This document shows, piece by piece, positions 1-10,141 of a DNA stretch of 64,000 nucleotides. The stretch spans positions 11,389,465 through 11,453,464 of the forward strand of contig CM060692.1 in assembly GCA_030686995.1 (NCBI GenBank). The letters run 5' to 3'. How positions within the stretch are numbered: position 1 is the first letter of the stretch; every line of letters begins with the position of its first letter. Position numbers and translations under genes: made by a program. This DNA comes from Artemisia argyi. Taxonomy: Eukaryota > Streptophyta > Magnoliopsida > Asterales > Asteraceae. Under the pieces are notes generated by a model, which did no database searches, had not been told where the DNA came from, and saw only the letters and a list, made by a program, of their open reading frames with translations.

Positions 1-1744
1 CCTCCACCTCCCTGGTTTCACCACCCCAACTTGCTCCCACCTTTCATACCTTGTCCCCTCCACCTATACAACACCCCAAGAAGCATTAATTGCTCCCAAA
101 CAGCCTCACGTTACCTGTGAGACTTTTGGCGCCAAAAGCCATTTAAATGGCTAGGATCATTTCTGCACATCCAACGGCCAAGATTTGTGATGGGATTTAT
201 TGTGTGGGCAACAAGGACTTCAGAGGGTATAAAAAGAAGAGAAGGAGCAGAGGAAAACTCACTTTGGGCTAGCCTTAGTCTCGTAGCTTAATTAGCTTTA
301 TTGTTTTCTTAGATTAAATGTATTTCAATACTTTAAATCTTGTATTAAATCTCAAAATAGTGTAATGGAACCTTTATTTTCAGTTGAATTCAAGTTATCT
401 TTAAATTTCATACCTTAGCTTAATTACCTTTAATTTTCATGTCATTTACATTTCCTGTTGATTATTGTTGATCATTTGGACTCAATTAAGTCATATAAGC
501 TCCTGACAAAGCTTTAAAGCTTTTTAGAAACCTCAATTCAGCTTAGTCTTTAAAAAACAAAAATTAGATAAAAAATAAAGAAATTCCAATGAAAATACAA
601 AAATCAGTTCATGATGGTGTTCAAGCTTGGAGCAGGGTATAATTTGGATGACTCTGGTTTAGAAGCCTCATGGGAGGTTATAGGATGTGGTAATGGTCCT
701 TGATTCTCAGTTCTCAGCTTGATTCACTTGTAAGCATCATTTTACCATTTTATGCAATTTACTGTTTCAGTTATTGTAATGCTTTAATTTTCATATTTTC
801 CTGTTTATTTGGTGTTTGTTAATGTTTATTTAGTTTAAAATTTAGTGTTTATGTTTGAAATCTAATTGTGCTTTGAAATGCATTTGACAGTCCATTTGCC
901 TAAATCTTGACATTCCTAGGTTTAATCTTGATTAAACACCAATTTTGAACTAAAAAGGGTTAGATATGCATAGGCTAATCCCTGGTTTTGATAATTTAGG
1001 TTTATATAGTCACTTGTTTAAAAATCTCAATTATGTCTCATTTTTCATCAATTTTGAATTTTCTTGTTCTTGTTGTTTGCTTGCCTTAATTTTCATGTTT
1101 CTGTGTTTAATTATTGTTAGTTAATGATAATTGAGTGTAATCTTAGGTTTTTATGTTTTGAATTTGTTTGTGCTTGAAATTTTCATCTTGACTGTCAATA
1201 TGCTCAATTTTTGATAATCCTAGGTATAGACTTGTGTGACTACTTGTGTATGCTGAAAAAGTTCTAATTTAACAAATGAAAACCTCTGGATTTGATGAAA
1301 TTGGTTTATACAAGCTTTTGGAATGAAAATCTTAATTTAGGTCCATTTAAGGTGTGTTTGGGATTGCTGAATCAGTGGTGCTAAATTAAGTCTAGGGTGT
1401 TATTTTTGGTTGCTATTTGGTACATGGAGTTCCTTATGGTCAGACAAACCATTAGTCTATTGTGTATTCATACAAAAGTCAAAAATCACATTTCGGACCA
1501 CTCAATTGAACACTGTGACAATTTAGAATTCCACATTCACCATATCAGTGTAAAACTTGTTTATCTTTGTTAGTTTCATGCTCTTATAGCTTAATATATC
1601 ATGTTTAGTCCTTAAATTCAGATCAAAGTTCATGAAAGTCAAACTTGGATCATAAAGATAAAAAGTCAAATTGTAGTTTTTCTGGTTTTTGAATAAATAG
1701 ATAATTTTCTTGTAGCTTTGTTATTTAGTTTCATGCTTAGTCCT
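1..1744. other. Non-coding, repeat-derived stretch
   Basis: I see no credible coding frame. A TATA-like box is followed by long T-rich sequence without ORFs, which fits the LTR or untranslated leader of an unidentified retroelement. The stretch continues after the solo LTR at 5284 and its left end is outside the window. Classification is inference. Confidence 0.35.
228..236 (+). promoter_or_regulatory. TATA-like box
   Basis: TATAAAAAG lies in a GC-richer context and is followed by a purine-rich stretch, then the T-rich non-coding region. It could be the promoter of an unclassified LTR element. No transcript evidence is available. Confidence 0.3.
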
Positions 1745-4700
1745 TGTAACACCCCCAATTCATGGATGCAGCGGAATTCAAACTGAGTGTTACTCGACGG
1801 CACAATAGTCACAATAATAGAAAACGAACTCCAATTGAGTCGTTTTAAAAGATTTATCATTCAAATTGTATAAATATCAGAGATTACAAAAATGAGGTCC
1901 CAAATGGTTCCATGTTTACAATTTACATTAAATGAGTTTTTGAATGATAATAAAATTTATAGCCCTCTTGAACATCCGTGCCCTTCCGTGCCATCCTTGA
2001 TCATCATGAACCTGAAATACATGCTTGAGAGATCAACACAAAGGTTGAGTGATATTCATAGAGTTTGTTTAATGTTTGAACAAAATGTGTTGGTAGTTAA
2101 ATCGTTGAACACAATAATCGTAGTGTGAGCTATAGACTCACACTCATAGTTAGAAAACAAAGATGGGCTACGTTGTTATATGCCCGGAAAGGTTATTAAT
2201 TCACTAAGCTTATGACACCAAAACGTTAACGTGTACCAATATCGATCGGCAGATTTATCCCGGTAGGTACTTTGCCGTCATACCTAATGTCTCAAATATT
2301 AATGCATTTGTTTGAACTTAGTCAAAACAAATGGGATTCGTCAATCCCAATAGGCCTATTCACAATATTCGCGCTCACTATTTCTAGTGATTAAATGGTT
2401 CATAATAAGGGATCTCGGTTTGGCAAGGATGATACTTAGTGATAATAAAACAATCAGGCAAGCATACAATTTAAAAACATTGTGCTCGGTTAAAAATAGC
2501 ATGTATTCCCCCCAAGGGTTTGTAAAACAATTAAGTAATGGAAAATGGGGCTATGAACTCACCTTGAGTTGGATGATGTATAATGAGAATGATGGATATG
2601 CCGTAAGAACTTCTACGAGCAACCTAGAATAATTGTTGTAACTTAGGTTTGGAATAATGTCTAAGGAAACATAAACGTGCCAATATATATGTCTTGCACT
2701 TAGCCCATGATGTGGTACAATGTATAGTGTAAGTCTTTGAAAAGAAATGATTCATGAAACATGTATGTTTTATATATCGTTTACTACCGTTCGGGCCGAC
2801 ATAATTCAGAAGTCATGTAGTAAACGTTCGAGGAGCCAGGACACTTTAATTCGTAAATCCACAACTCATCTCGACGGCTTACATAATGAACTCCTCACAT
2901 GAGGCTCCCTACTATTGTAGTAGTTGATAAAGTATATATATATAAGTTTTGATCCGAAAAGTTACATGTCCAATATTTGAATAAACTTAGGAAAGTTTAT
3001 GATTACATGAAGATTGTTATTAGGGTAAGTTTCTTATAACTTATATGACAATTTCTTGTAATATCTCATGGTTCTTTAGATGAAGTAGATCCAAGTTGTA
3101 TGTTTAAGTTATCGCTAACTCTCTAGTTCATGTATTTGCCTTGGTAAGTGTATATGGTCGTTAGCTCATGTTTTCGCCTTGGTATGTATATATGGTCTTA
3201 ACTCATGGCTTTGCCATGACCTTTGGTCATTGTTCCATGGTCTTGAGACTCAACCTTGGCTCTAGCCATGGTTGTGGTCTTCAATCTAGGTCATAAGACC
3301 TCTTGGTCTTTATAAACCATAACCTTTATATAATGACTTTGGTCTAAAAATGGGCTGTTAAGAATTTGAAGAAAACATCACTCGGAAAGCGTTTTCAGGG
3401 CTCGAGCTTCTTTAGTCCTGAACGAAAACGTCATTCCGGACAACTTTCGTGTTTTAACTTTTTGATGAATCGGAACAGAAGGGTGACTTTCAAAATGGCA
3501 GAATGCAAAACAGTAGGTATCGGCAGTTTCGGCGTTTTAGTTTTGCTAACTTCAAATGGTCATAACTTTTGACTCGGGTACTCGTTTTGGGTGATTCAAA
3601 TTGCTATGTTTTCCTTGTTAAGTCCTCTTTAATAGTAAGTAAGTTTAAAATATCATAGTTGTACTATTTTGGTCGTGGTTCTCCATAAAAGTCACTAGTT
3701 TACTTGTTTAAATAACATAAGTTAACAATCATTTGTAATAACTTGTTTTACCCATTTTTATACATCATGGACATGATCACAAGACAATATATAGCATGAA
3801 TGATATGTAAATAGCATGAATATGATATTTAAGCAAGGAAGTGTATTAGAGTTTGCTTACAACTTTGGCTTTCTACAAAGAAAGGTAAGTAGCATGTAAG
3901 GAAAAGGACTTTGATTGACTTAAGCTTCAACCCACTTCATTTCATGCAATCTTTCTACTCTTGTATTCTTGAAAGATAGATGATGAAAGTTGAGTTGACT
4001 TGAGTGGATTCAAACTCAAGAGAAATCACCAAAGTTTCTAGGGTTTGGAAGTAGTTTGATGAATCAAAACCAAACTAGTGTTTCTATGTTGTTGTAGCAC
4101 TTGAATCTTGTATGAAACTTGGAAGAAATTAGCTAATGAAAGGGTGTTAGTGTGTGTGTGATATGGGACAGCCAAGGAGGGGGAGAGGGGCTTTTATATG
4201 GCCTTGAGGAGGTTAGGAAGTCACTAGGAAATTTCCTAAAACTTGGTGACCAAGTTTAACTTGGAGAGAAAGTTTGGACAAATGTAATCATCCTATGAGC
4301 ACAAGACTTTTCACCAAGCCACCTTGCTTGGTGAATCACTAGAAATTTCGTCCATGGTCTTATCTAGGATGACTAGATGAAGTTTTGATTATATCTTGCA
4401 TTTACGGAGTGAGTTTAGGTCCCGTTAATCACTAACTGTAAGTCGTTAAGTCACGAAACTTAAAACCGGGTATCGTAAAAATACGAAACTTGGAAGAATG
4501 GTTAAACTTGTCAAAATACTCCATAATAAAATATAAAATGAGTGGTAGGTTCCATTGGGGGTGCTAAAACTGGAAACACGGGTCTAAAATGCGTAATACG
4601 TAAAACGTACGAATATTGCGAAAAATCGAGAAAAGTAAAATGTTACTTTTCTAATAGGATAAAAATGATTTAAAATGACTTATAATGTCTAGACTGGGCT

Positions 4701-5278
4701 CAGTCTAGTGTCGGTTGGTATTAAATGTCTTTTAGACATCAAACCGTAAGCCTAAAAATTAAGGAATGACTTATAAAATCAAGGAATGATTTTTGGTCAA
4801 AGGAGGAGGGAAAAATATGTTGACTCATTCCAAAAAGTTGAAAACTCAAATTGTCTTAGAAACGCGGTTCAAGTATAGGCTAAGGTTACGGCTGAATAAA
4901 AACGCTTAAAACTGAAAATTCCAGTTTTTCACGGCCGAGGCTTATTTTGGTCATGGTTTTCTCAGTCATGATTAATTCTCAAATAAATCATGAGTGTGTC
5001 AAACATTTTTCTGATGCGGGGTCACTTAACGCGGTCGAGTTTCGTTGTGCGTAGAATTTTTGAATGACGTTTTACCCTAAAACGTGTAATTCCTTATTAA
5101 CTTTCACGAAAATGAGCTTATGAATGTCAAACTTTTAATTTGCCATGGAAATAATTTATCACTCGAGACCAAGAAACAAAAATCAGATTTCGGGAAAATT
5201 TCGGGAAAAATGAATAGTAAAAGTGAATAGTGAAATTTTCCGGGAATAGTAATTAACCTGAAATTGCGAATTGTTACA
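1745..5278 (-). mobile_element. Solo LTR of a long-LTR retrotransposon family, reverse orientation
   Basis: The 3,534-bp segment starts TGTAACACCCCC and ends GAATTGTTACA, the TG...CA ends of an LTR. It is flanked by a 5-bp target duplication GTCCT (1740-1744 and 5279-5283). Its reverse complement matches blocks of the LTRs at 45687-52384: the end starting TGTAACAATTCGCA, the block around CCTCATGTGAGGAG and CTCGAACGTTTACT (here about 2790-2930), and the block at 3361-3570. No internal region or second LTR is present, so this is what unequal recombination between two LTRs leaves. A minus-strand TATA (reverse complement of TTTTATATGG, about 4192-4201) fits the reverse orientation. Confidence 0.85.
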
Positions 5279-5567
5279 GTCCTTTTAGGATAATTTAGTT
5301 TTGTTGCTAATCTTGTTTAGTATATTTTTGTAAAATTTTAGTTTCCATGTTTAAGTGCTTAATTTGTAGCTTTTTAATAGCTGTTTTTGCCTTGTCTCTC
5401 AGTCACAAGTCCAAGTTCACAAGCTTGTAGCTTGTTGAACCTTGGGCTTGAGCTTGTGCACTTGGTTTATTTGTGATGCCTTTGTGGCATAATTGTTATG
5501 TGTATGCTTATTTTCCTGATTATAGCTTAATTAGACAGCTTATTTCACCTAACTTTTTGTTTCATCT

Positions 5568-6180
5568 TACTCCCTTCACTGAAGCAAACAGTGAAGGTGA
5601 GTAGTTTTCATAAGTCCATAAAAAGCTCCTCACTTAGCTTGAGAGTATGAGTTTTGACTTTTCACAAAGCCAAGCTACCAAACTAAATATCTTAGTGCTT
5701 GTTGAGCTTGTATGAGCTTATTTGATAAGTCTAGAAGAGCTTGTTGTTTGCATCATTTATTGAGTATACTGAGCATTCAGTATACTCATGCCATTTTCAT
5801 AAGCTCTTCAAAAGCTATCTAGTGATCATTAGCTTGTGTAATTTAGTTTGATGTGAAGCTTAACTACCAAACTCAATGATCCTGTGCTTAATTTCCCCCT
5901 TGCAGCTTATTTACTAGGGCTGCAAGTAGCTTTAACTTATCACCAAAATGAAAAGTATGCTGATCACTCAGTATACTTAACCAGACTCACCCTACTTCAT
6001 AAGTTTGCAAAAAGCTCATTACTTGGACCCAGCTTATGAGATTTAGTTCTAAGTGGAGCTTATCCACTAGTCTTTTAGATCCAGTGCTTAAAATCCATGT
6101 TGCAGCTCATTTACTAGGGCTGCAACTAGCTTTTTGTTTGTTCCATTCTTGATTACACTGAGCAATTCAGTGTAATCAAG
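5568..6180. repeat. Four hairpins spaced about 193 bp apart (tandem hairpin array)
   Basis: Inverted repeats lie at 5568-5603 (arms 13-14 bp, one-base bulge), 5761-5788 (12-bp perfect arms, loop GCAT), 5953-5978 (11-bp arms with one G-T pair, loop TCAC) and 6148-6180 (14-bp perfect arms, loop GCAAT). Starts are 193, 192 and about 195 bp apart. All have ACTG or CTGA next to the loop, outer stem bases differ but pair, and each is followed by a TTCATAAG word. The units between hairpins have diverged strongly. Confidence 0.75.
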
Positions 6181-6206
6181 CCTACTTCATAAGCCCCTCA
6201 TAAGCT

Positions 6207-6227
6207 AACCTGTGGACCCCACAGGTT
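6207..6227. repeat. Perfect 9-bp-arm hairpin
   Basis: AACCTGTGG and CCACAGGTT are separated by a 3-base spacer. It lies just after the fourth hairpin of the array and belongs to the same inverted-repeat-rich stretch. Confidence 0.7.
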
Positions 6228-6707
6228 GAGCTTAGGCTTTTTGGAAAGCCTCCCAGGTAAGCTTATTGGGTCAAAAGCTCTTTTTGACTCCTGAGCTTAT
6301 TTGTGGGTACCACCAAGGGCTGCAAAGTCCCTATTTTGGACTGTTTGGAACAAAGGTATAGTGAAAGTGCTTATTTGCTTATGTGAGCTTATTCAGTGCT
6401 TTCCATGGTACCATTTTGATTGTTTCTTGTTAATAAGCTTGTACATATACTATTTTCACTTTTAATTCAAGTGCATAGCTTTTCCAAGCTTATTTCAAGC
6501 ATATTACTCCGCTGTGAGCCCAAAAGCTCAACTGAATGAGTAATAAGCCCACATATGGCTTATTTCTAGGTTCTATAAGTTTTGTTTTCATCATATCTGT
6601 ATAATATTAGTATTTAGATAGTTTCATAAAAAGAAAAACCAAAAACAAGCTTTAACACTAGTGATAGCTTCTATTTAAGAAGCTTTAAACTTAAAAAGCC
6701 ATCTGTG

Positions 6708-6740
6708 TTGGAAATAAGCTCCCACAGAGCTTATTTCCAA
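6708..6740. repeat. Perfect 14-bp-arm hairpin
   Basis: TTGGAAATAAGCTC and GAGCTTATTTCCAA flank the 5-base spacer CCACA. It is the most stable single hairpin in the AGCTTA-rich region. It is not followed by a T run on either strand, so it is not an obvious Pol III terminator structure. Confidence 0.8.
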
Positions 6741-6848
6741 GTTTTGTAAAAGTTGTCTTTGTTAAAGTTTCATATTATAGCTTATTATAAAGCTTTGCAA
6801 AAAGAAAAATCCAAAAATAAAATAAATGAAAAATAAAATAAAAGTGCA

Positions 6849-6925
6849 AAAAGGTGTGTGTGGGATTCGAACCTAGGTTCCCTTGGTGACAAGTTCACTG
6901 CATAACCCACCTAGGCTAGCTCACT
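6849..6925 (-). repeat. tRNA-like / SINE head with A and B boxes
   Basis: On the minus strand, TAGCCTAGGTGG (6907-6918) fits the Pol III A box at 11 of 12 positions, and GGTTCGAATCC (within 6862-6874) fits the B box. The boxes are about 32 bp apart, as in tRNA genes. A T run follows downstream on the minus strand (from about 6853). I cannot fold a full cloverleaf, so a SINE remnant or tRNA-derived relic is more likely than a working tRNA gene. Confidence 0.4.
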
Positions 6926-8399
6926 TCTCAGTTATCATTTGCACATTTTTATTCTTATAGTAGCAAATAGCTTAGCTTATTCAAATAAGCTTATACGAGC
7001 TGTTTGGCTTATTACAGCTTATCTGGATAAGCTATGAGCTTCATAATTTTTTCCCAGCTTCTTTACTATGTAAATTACTTTCCATAATTTTTTCACATTT
7101 TTTACTGTTCATTAGATAGTTTTTAGATTTAATTTTAATTTAATTAGTTTAAATGAAAAAGCCAAAAATAAATTAGTTCTAGTATTTAAATTTTATCCTA
7201 GATAATTTTTTATAATTTTTCTAACTTTATTAAGTTATTTAGCATATGAAAAAAATACTTTTGCAGTTTTTACTTTTAGTTTTCTAATTTTTAGATTTAA
7301 AATTAGTATATTTAGTTTTTAATTAACAATTAAGTTTTAAATAGCATAATTAGTTTTTATAAAGTAGTACCTAGTTTTTATATTTTTCCTAGCTTATATA
7401 TAGTATAATATAATTTTAGGAATTTTTCTAGAATTTTTATTGTTCATTTTCTATTTTTTATAATTAAATAGTTTAATTAGATATTAATTAATAATTAGAA
7501 TAATAATTAGTAAAATAAATTAAAAATACATAAAACTAATTTTTTAGGATTCCTGTGATGGTTAATAAGATTTATAAAAATCTTCTTAATTATCTAAGTC
7601 TTTTTAGTATGTGTAATATTTTAAATCAGTTTAATTAGTTAAATAATAAATAAATAGTTTTTAATTAATAGTAATTACATAAGTACTTGTAAAAATTATT
7701 TTAATTCATAATTAATTTTCTTATATTATTAGGATCACAAAAATATAAATTTCACATTTGTGGGATTTGTATTGATCAGTTTTCAGCTTTATTTTAGTAC
7801 GTAGACGTTTAATTTAATTTAAACGTACATTTTTATTACTTTTCACATTTTTAGGTTTTCTTAATATTTAAATAAGTTTGTAATTAATAAATAAATATTT
7901 TAAGTTTGTTTAATTTGCATTTAAGCCGCTAAGGCATGCAAATCCATCTTTTGTTATAATTCCTCATTTGTTTTTATACGTTTACGTTTATTTGAATCTA
8001 AACGTACGTTTGTTTATCCTTTTACATTTTAGGGTTTCTGATTGTACGTTTTCACTGAAATAGCTGTGACAAGAGCTATTTACTATTCACATTGCTAGTG
8101 TTAGTCAGTCAGATTCCTGTTTTTATATTTAACTTCACCTAGACACAGATTCGTTGTATTACAGATTTCACACCTCGTTGGGACTTAACGACCTAGGAAT
8201 ATTCTATACTCCTCGTTCACAATTGCTTTTCCTCCCGGGCTGCTCAGGGCCTTTGTTACGGTTGACCGTTCACAAGCGGTTGGCTTGTGTGATAAAACCT
8301 GGCTGGTTCGGGAGGAATCAAAATTTGCACCAGGCAGTGTACCTGACCGATGTAATATAGTGTAGTGGCAAGTACCAGGGGATTGATCGTTCTACTTGG

Positions 8400-9700
8400 G
8401 GAATAGTATTCGTTAGGATTAAAACTTAATTAAACTAGGTCTAGAGGTGAGGGATGATTCTTTTTGTATTTTTATATTTTATGAAAAGCAAGTAAAAATC
8501 TCGGGTATTGGAAGAGTGGGCGGAATTATTTGCTAGTCAACTAACCCAAATAACTACAAATGCAATAAAAATAAAATAACAAGAAGATAAATGTGAGTAA
8601 AACCTTATAATGAGATAAACGTGTTTACTTAGATTTCACTACTCCCTAGCTATCTTTCATTAATTGACTAGTTTGTTACAATTGCGTGGATGACGGGTTA
8701 TATTCCTTACCATTCGTGGGGCCGTGTACGATCTTCCCCAACTCTATAAGCTTTTACCTCTTCCTATGTCGAGCCGACAACTGGCTCCTAACATGGCATC
8801 CTTAGTAGTCACTTATGCATTAAATACAACCATTAAAAGCATAGTACACATCCGATTCATGTTTCTTAAGACGTTCAAACAAGTTACCAACTGGAGATTA
8901 GCTAGTTTTCTTAAGCCTAACATCGAAATCATTCATCCAACAACAATTAATAACAAACAATCAACCAATAATCAATAGTTAGGTTTCATTACATCTAAGC
9001 AAACACAAACAAACCTAGCCTAGCATGTTAATGTAAAGACAAGCATAAGATAGAATCAAACAACACATAGACATATTGAATGATTATTGGAAGACTTATC
9101 TTTTATTAAATATGGATGAAAGAATGGTTTGAAACCCTTACAAGAAGGTGAAAATTCGACCTAGGGTTTATGGTAAAGTTCCTCCAAAAGTTCTCTCCAT
9201 AATGAATGAAAATTAGAAAACTATATATAGAGAATACAGACTGACGGCGTCACGTTGTACATATGACGCCGTCAACTAGCCGCCAATACTTTTCTCGGAT
9301 TGCCTAGATCCAGATCTGACGCCGTCACTTATTAATCTTCTCTTGGCCGTCACCTTGTAAATTGCTCTTGACGGCCTAGGCGTCCCAAAGGGTGACGCCG
9401 TCACTCTTTAAACCCAAAAATATTTTTGGCGTGTCGCGTGTAAACTTCATATCCACCTCTTTGCCAATACATGACGCCGTCACCTGTAGAGCGTGACACC
9501 GTCAGGTACTATTTCCAGCTTGATTTTGGAGACTTTGTCGTTTTTTCACTTTTTGCTCCAAAAACGTCCAAAATGCTTCCTTTTCCAGATTTCTTCTCCA
9601 AAGTAACTAAAATGACAAAAGGAACGATTTAAGGCAATATTTGATCAAATAATCACGACTTATGGCTTAAATGACCCCTAAAAGCGTAACACTTTTCGCC
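8400..9700. other. Non-coding repeat-derived sequence, unclassified
   Basis: Short frames here lack codon structure or known motifs. The stretch from about 8380 to 9000 reads like the non-coding part of an old plant retroelement, and 9230-9510 contains a cluster of CGTCA palindromes. It ends at a CGCCTCATCAA boundary close to the presumed 5' side of the LINE. I see nothing else. Confidence 0.3.
9242..9504. repeat. Cluster of TGACG/CGTCA palindromes
   Basis: TGACGGCGTCA or TGACGCCGTCA occurs at 9242, 9263, about 9317, about 9391 and about 9471, with degenerate forms near 9343, 9369 and 9494. Each is a near-palindrome of two TGACG half-sites, the core bound by plant TGA-type bZIP factors. No gene starts next to the cluster, so regulatory use is unproven and a repeat-family signature is equally possible. 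Confidence 0.55.
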
Positions 9701-10141
9701 TCATCAATTAATAACAGCTTTTGGGTTCTGTCCTTTCTTGGTTGCGATTTGATTCGTGGGGAAGAAAGGTTTTACTCCTTGGATAATAACAATATGGCGG
9801 TTTGCTAGGTGTAGCGATTTGCTTCTGTGGGAATTTTTGGTTACAGAGATTTGTCTGTTTGCTTAAACAGGCCAGCGATTTGCCTTGGTGGTTTGAAAAT
9901 AGGTCAGCGATTTTCTTGTGGTCCCTCCTCCCTTTGGCTGTGATCTGGGTAGTGTTTTGTTGTATTTTACATTCAGTGGGCCCCACATTTTCTTGGTGCT
10001 TCCTTGTGTTTTTTAGTTGGGCTTGCTTGTTGTGGTATATTAGTTGGGCTCATTTGTTATTAGTTGAGCCTGTTTGTTATTAGTTGGACCTATGATTTGG
10101 CTTTGGTGATTTTGTGGGCTTGTGATTTGGTTTTTATTGCT

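Larger units (their letters stand above)
5284..8400. other. Non-coding region rich in AGCTTA words and hairpins
   Basis: No coding frame is supported. From about 5400 to 7050 the sequence is crowded with GCTTAT/ATAAGC words that form many short inverted repeats. From 7050 to 7900 it becomes very AT-rich. The region continues 1-1744, split by the solo LTR, and probably belongs to one long non-coding retroelement segment. I cannot classify it. Confidence 0.4.

Noticed and set aside
1892..2632. Short plus-strand frames in the solo LTR
   Set aside because: They lie within non-coding LTR sequence and are not kept in the related LTRs at 45687-52384.
5568..6180. CRISPR-like array
   Set aside because: Regular spacing of short palindromes, but the repeats are not identical, the spacing is about 193 bp and the context is a plant genome.
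6849..6925. Functional tRNA gene
   Set aside because: A and B boxes are present, but I could not form a complete cloverleaf with acceptor stem and anticodon arm; a SINE relic is more likely.
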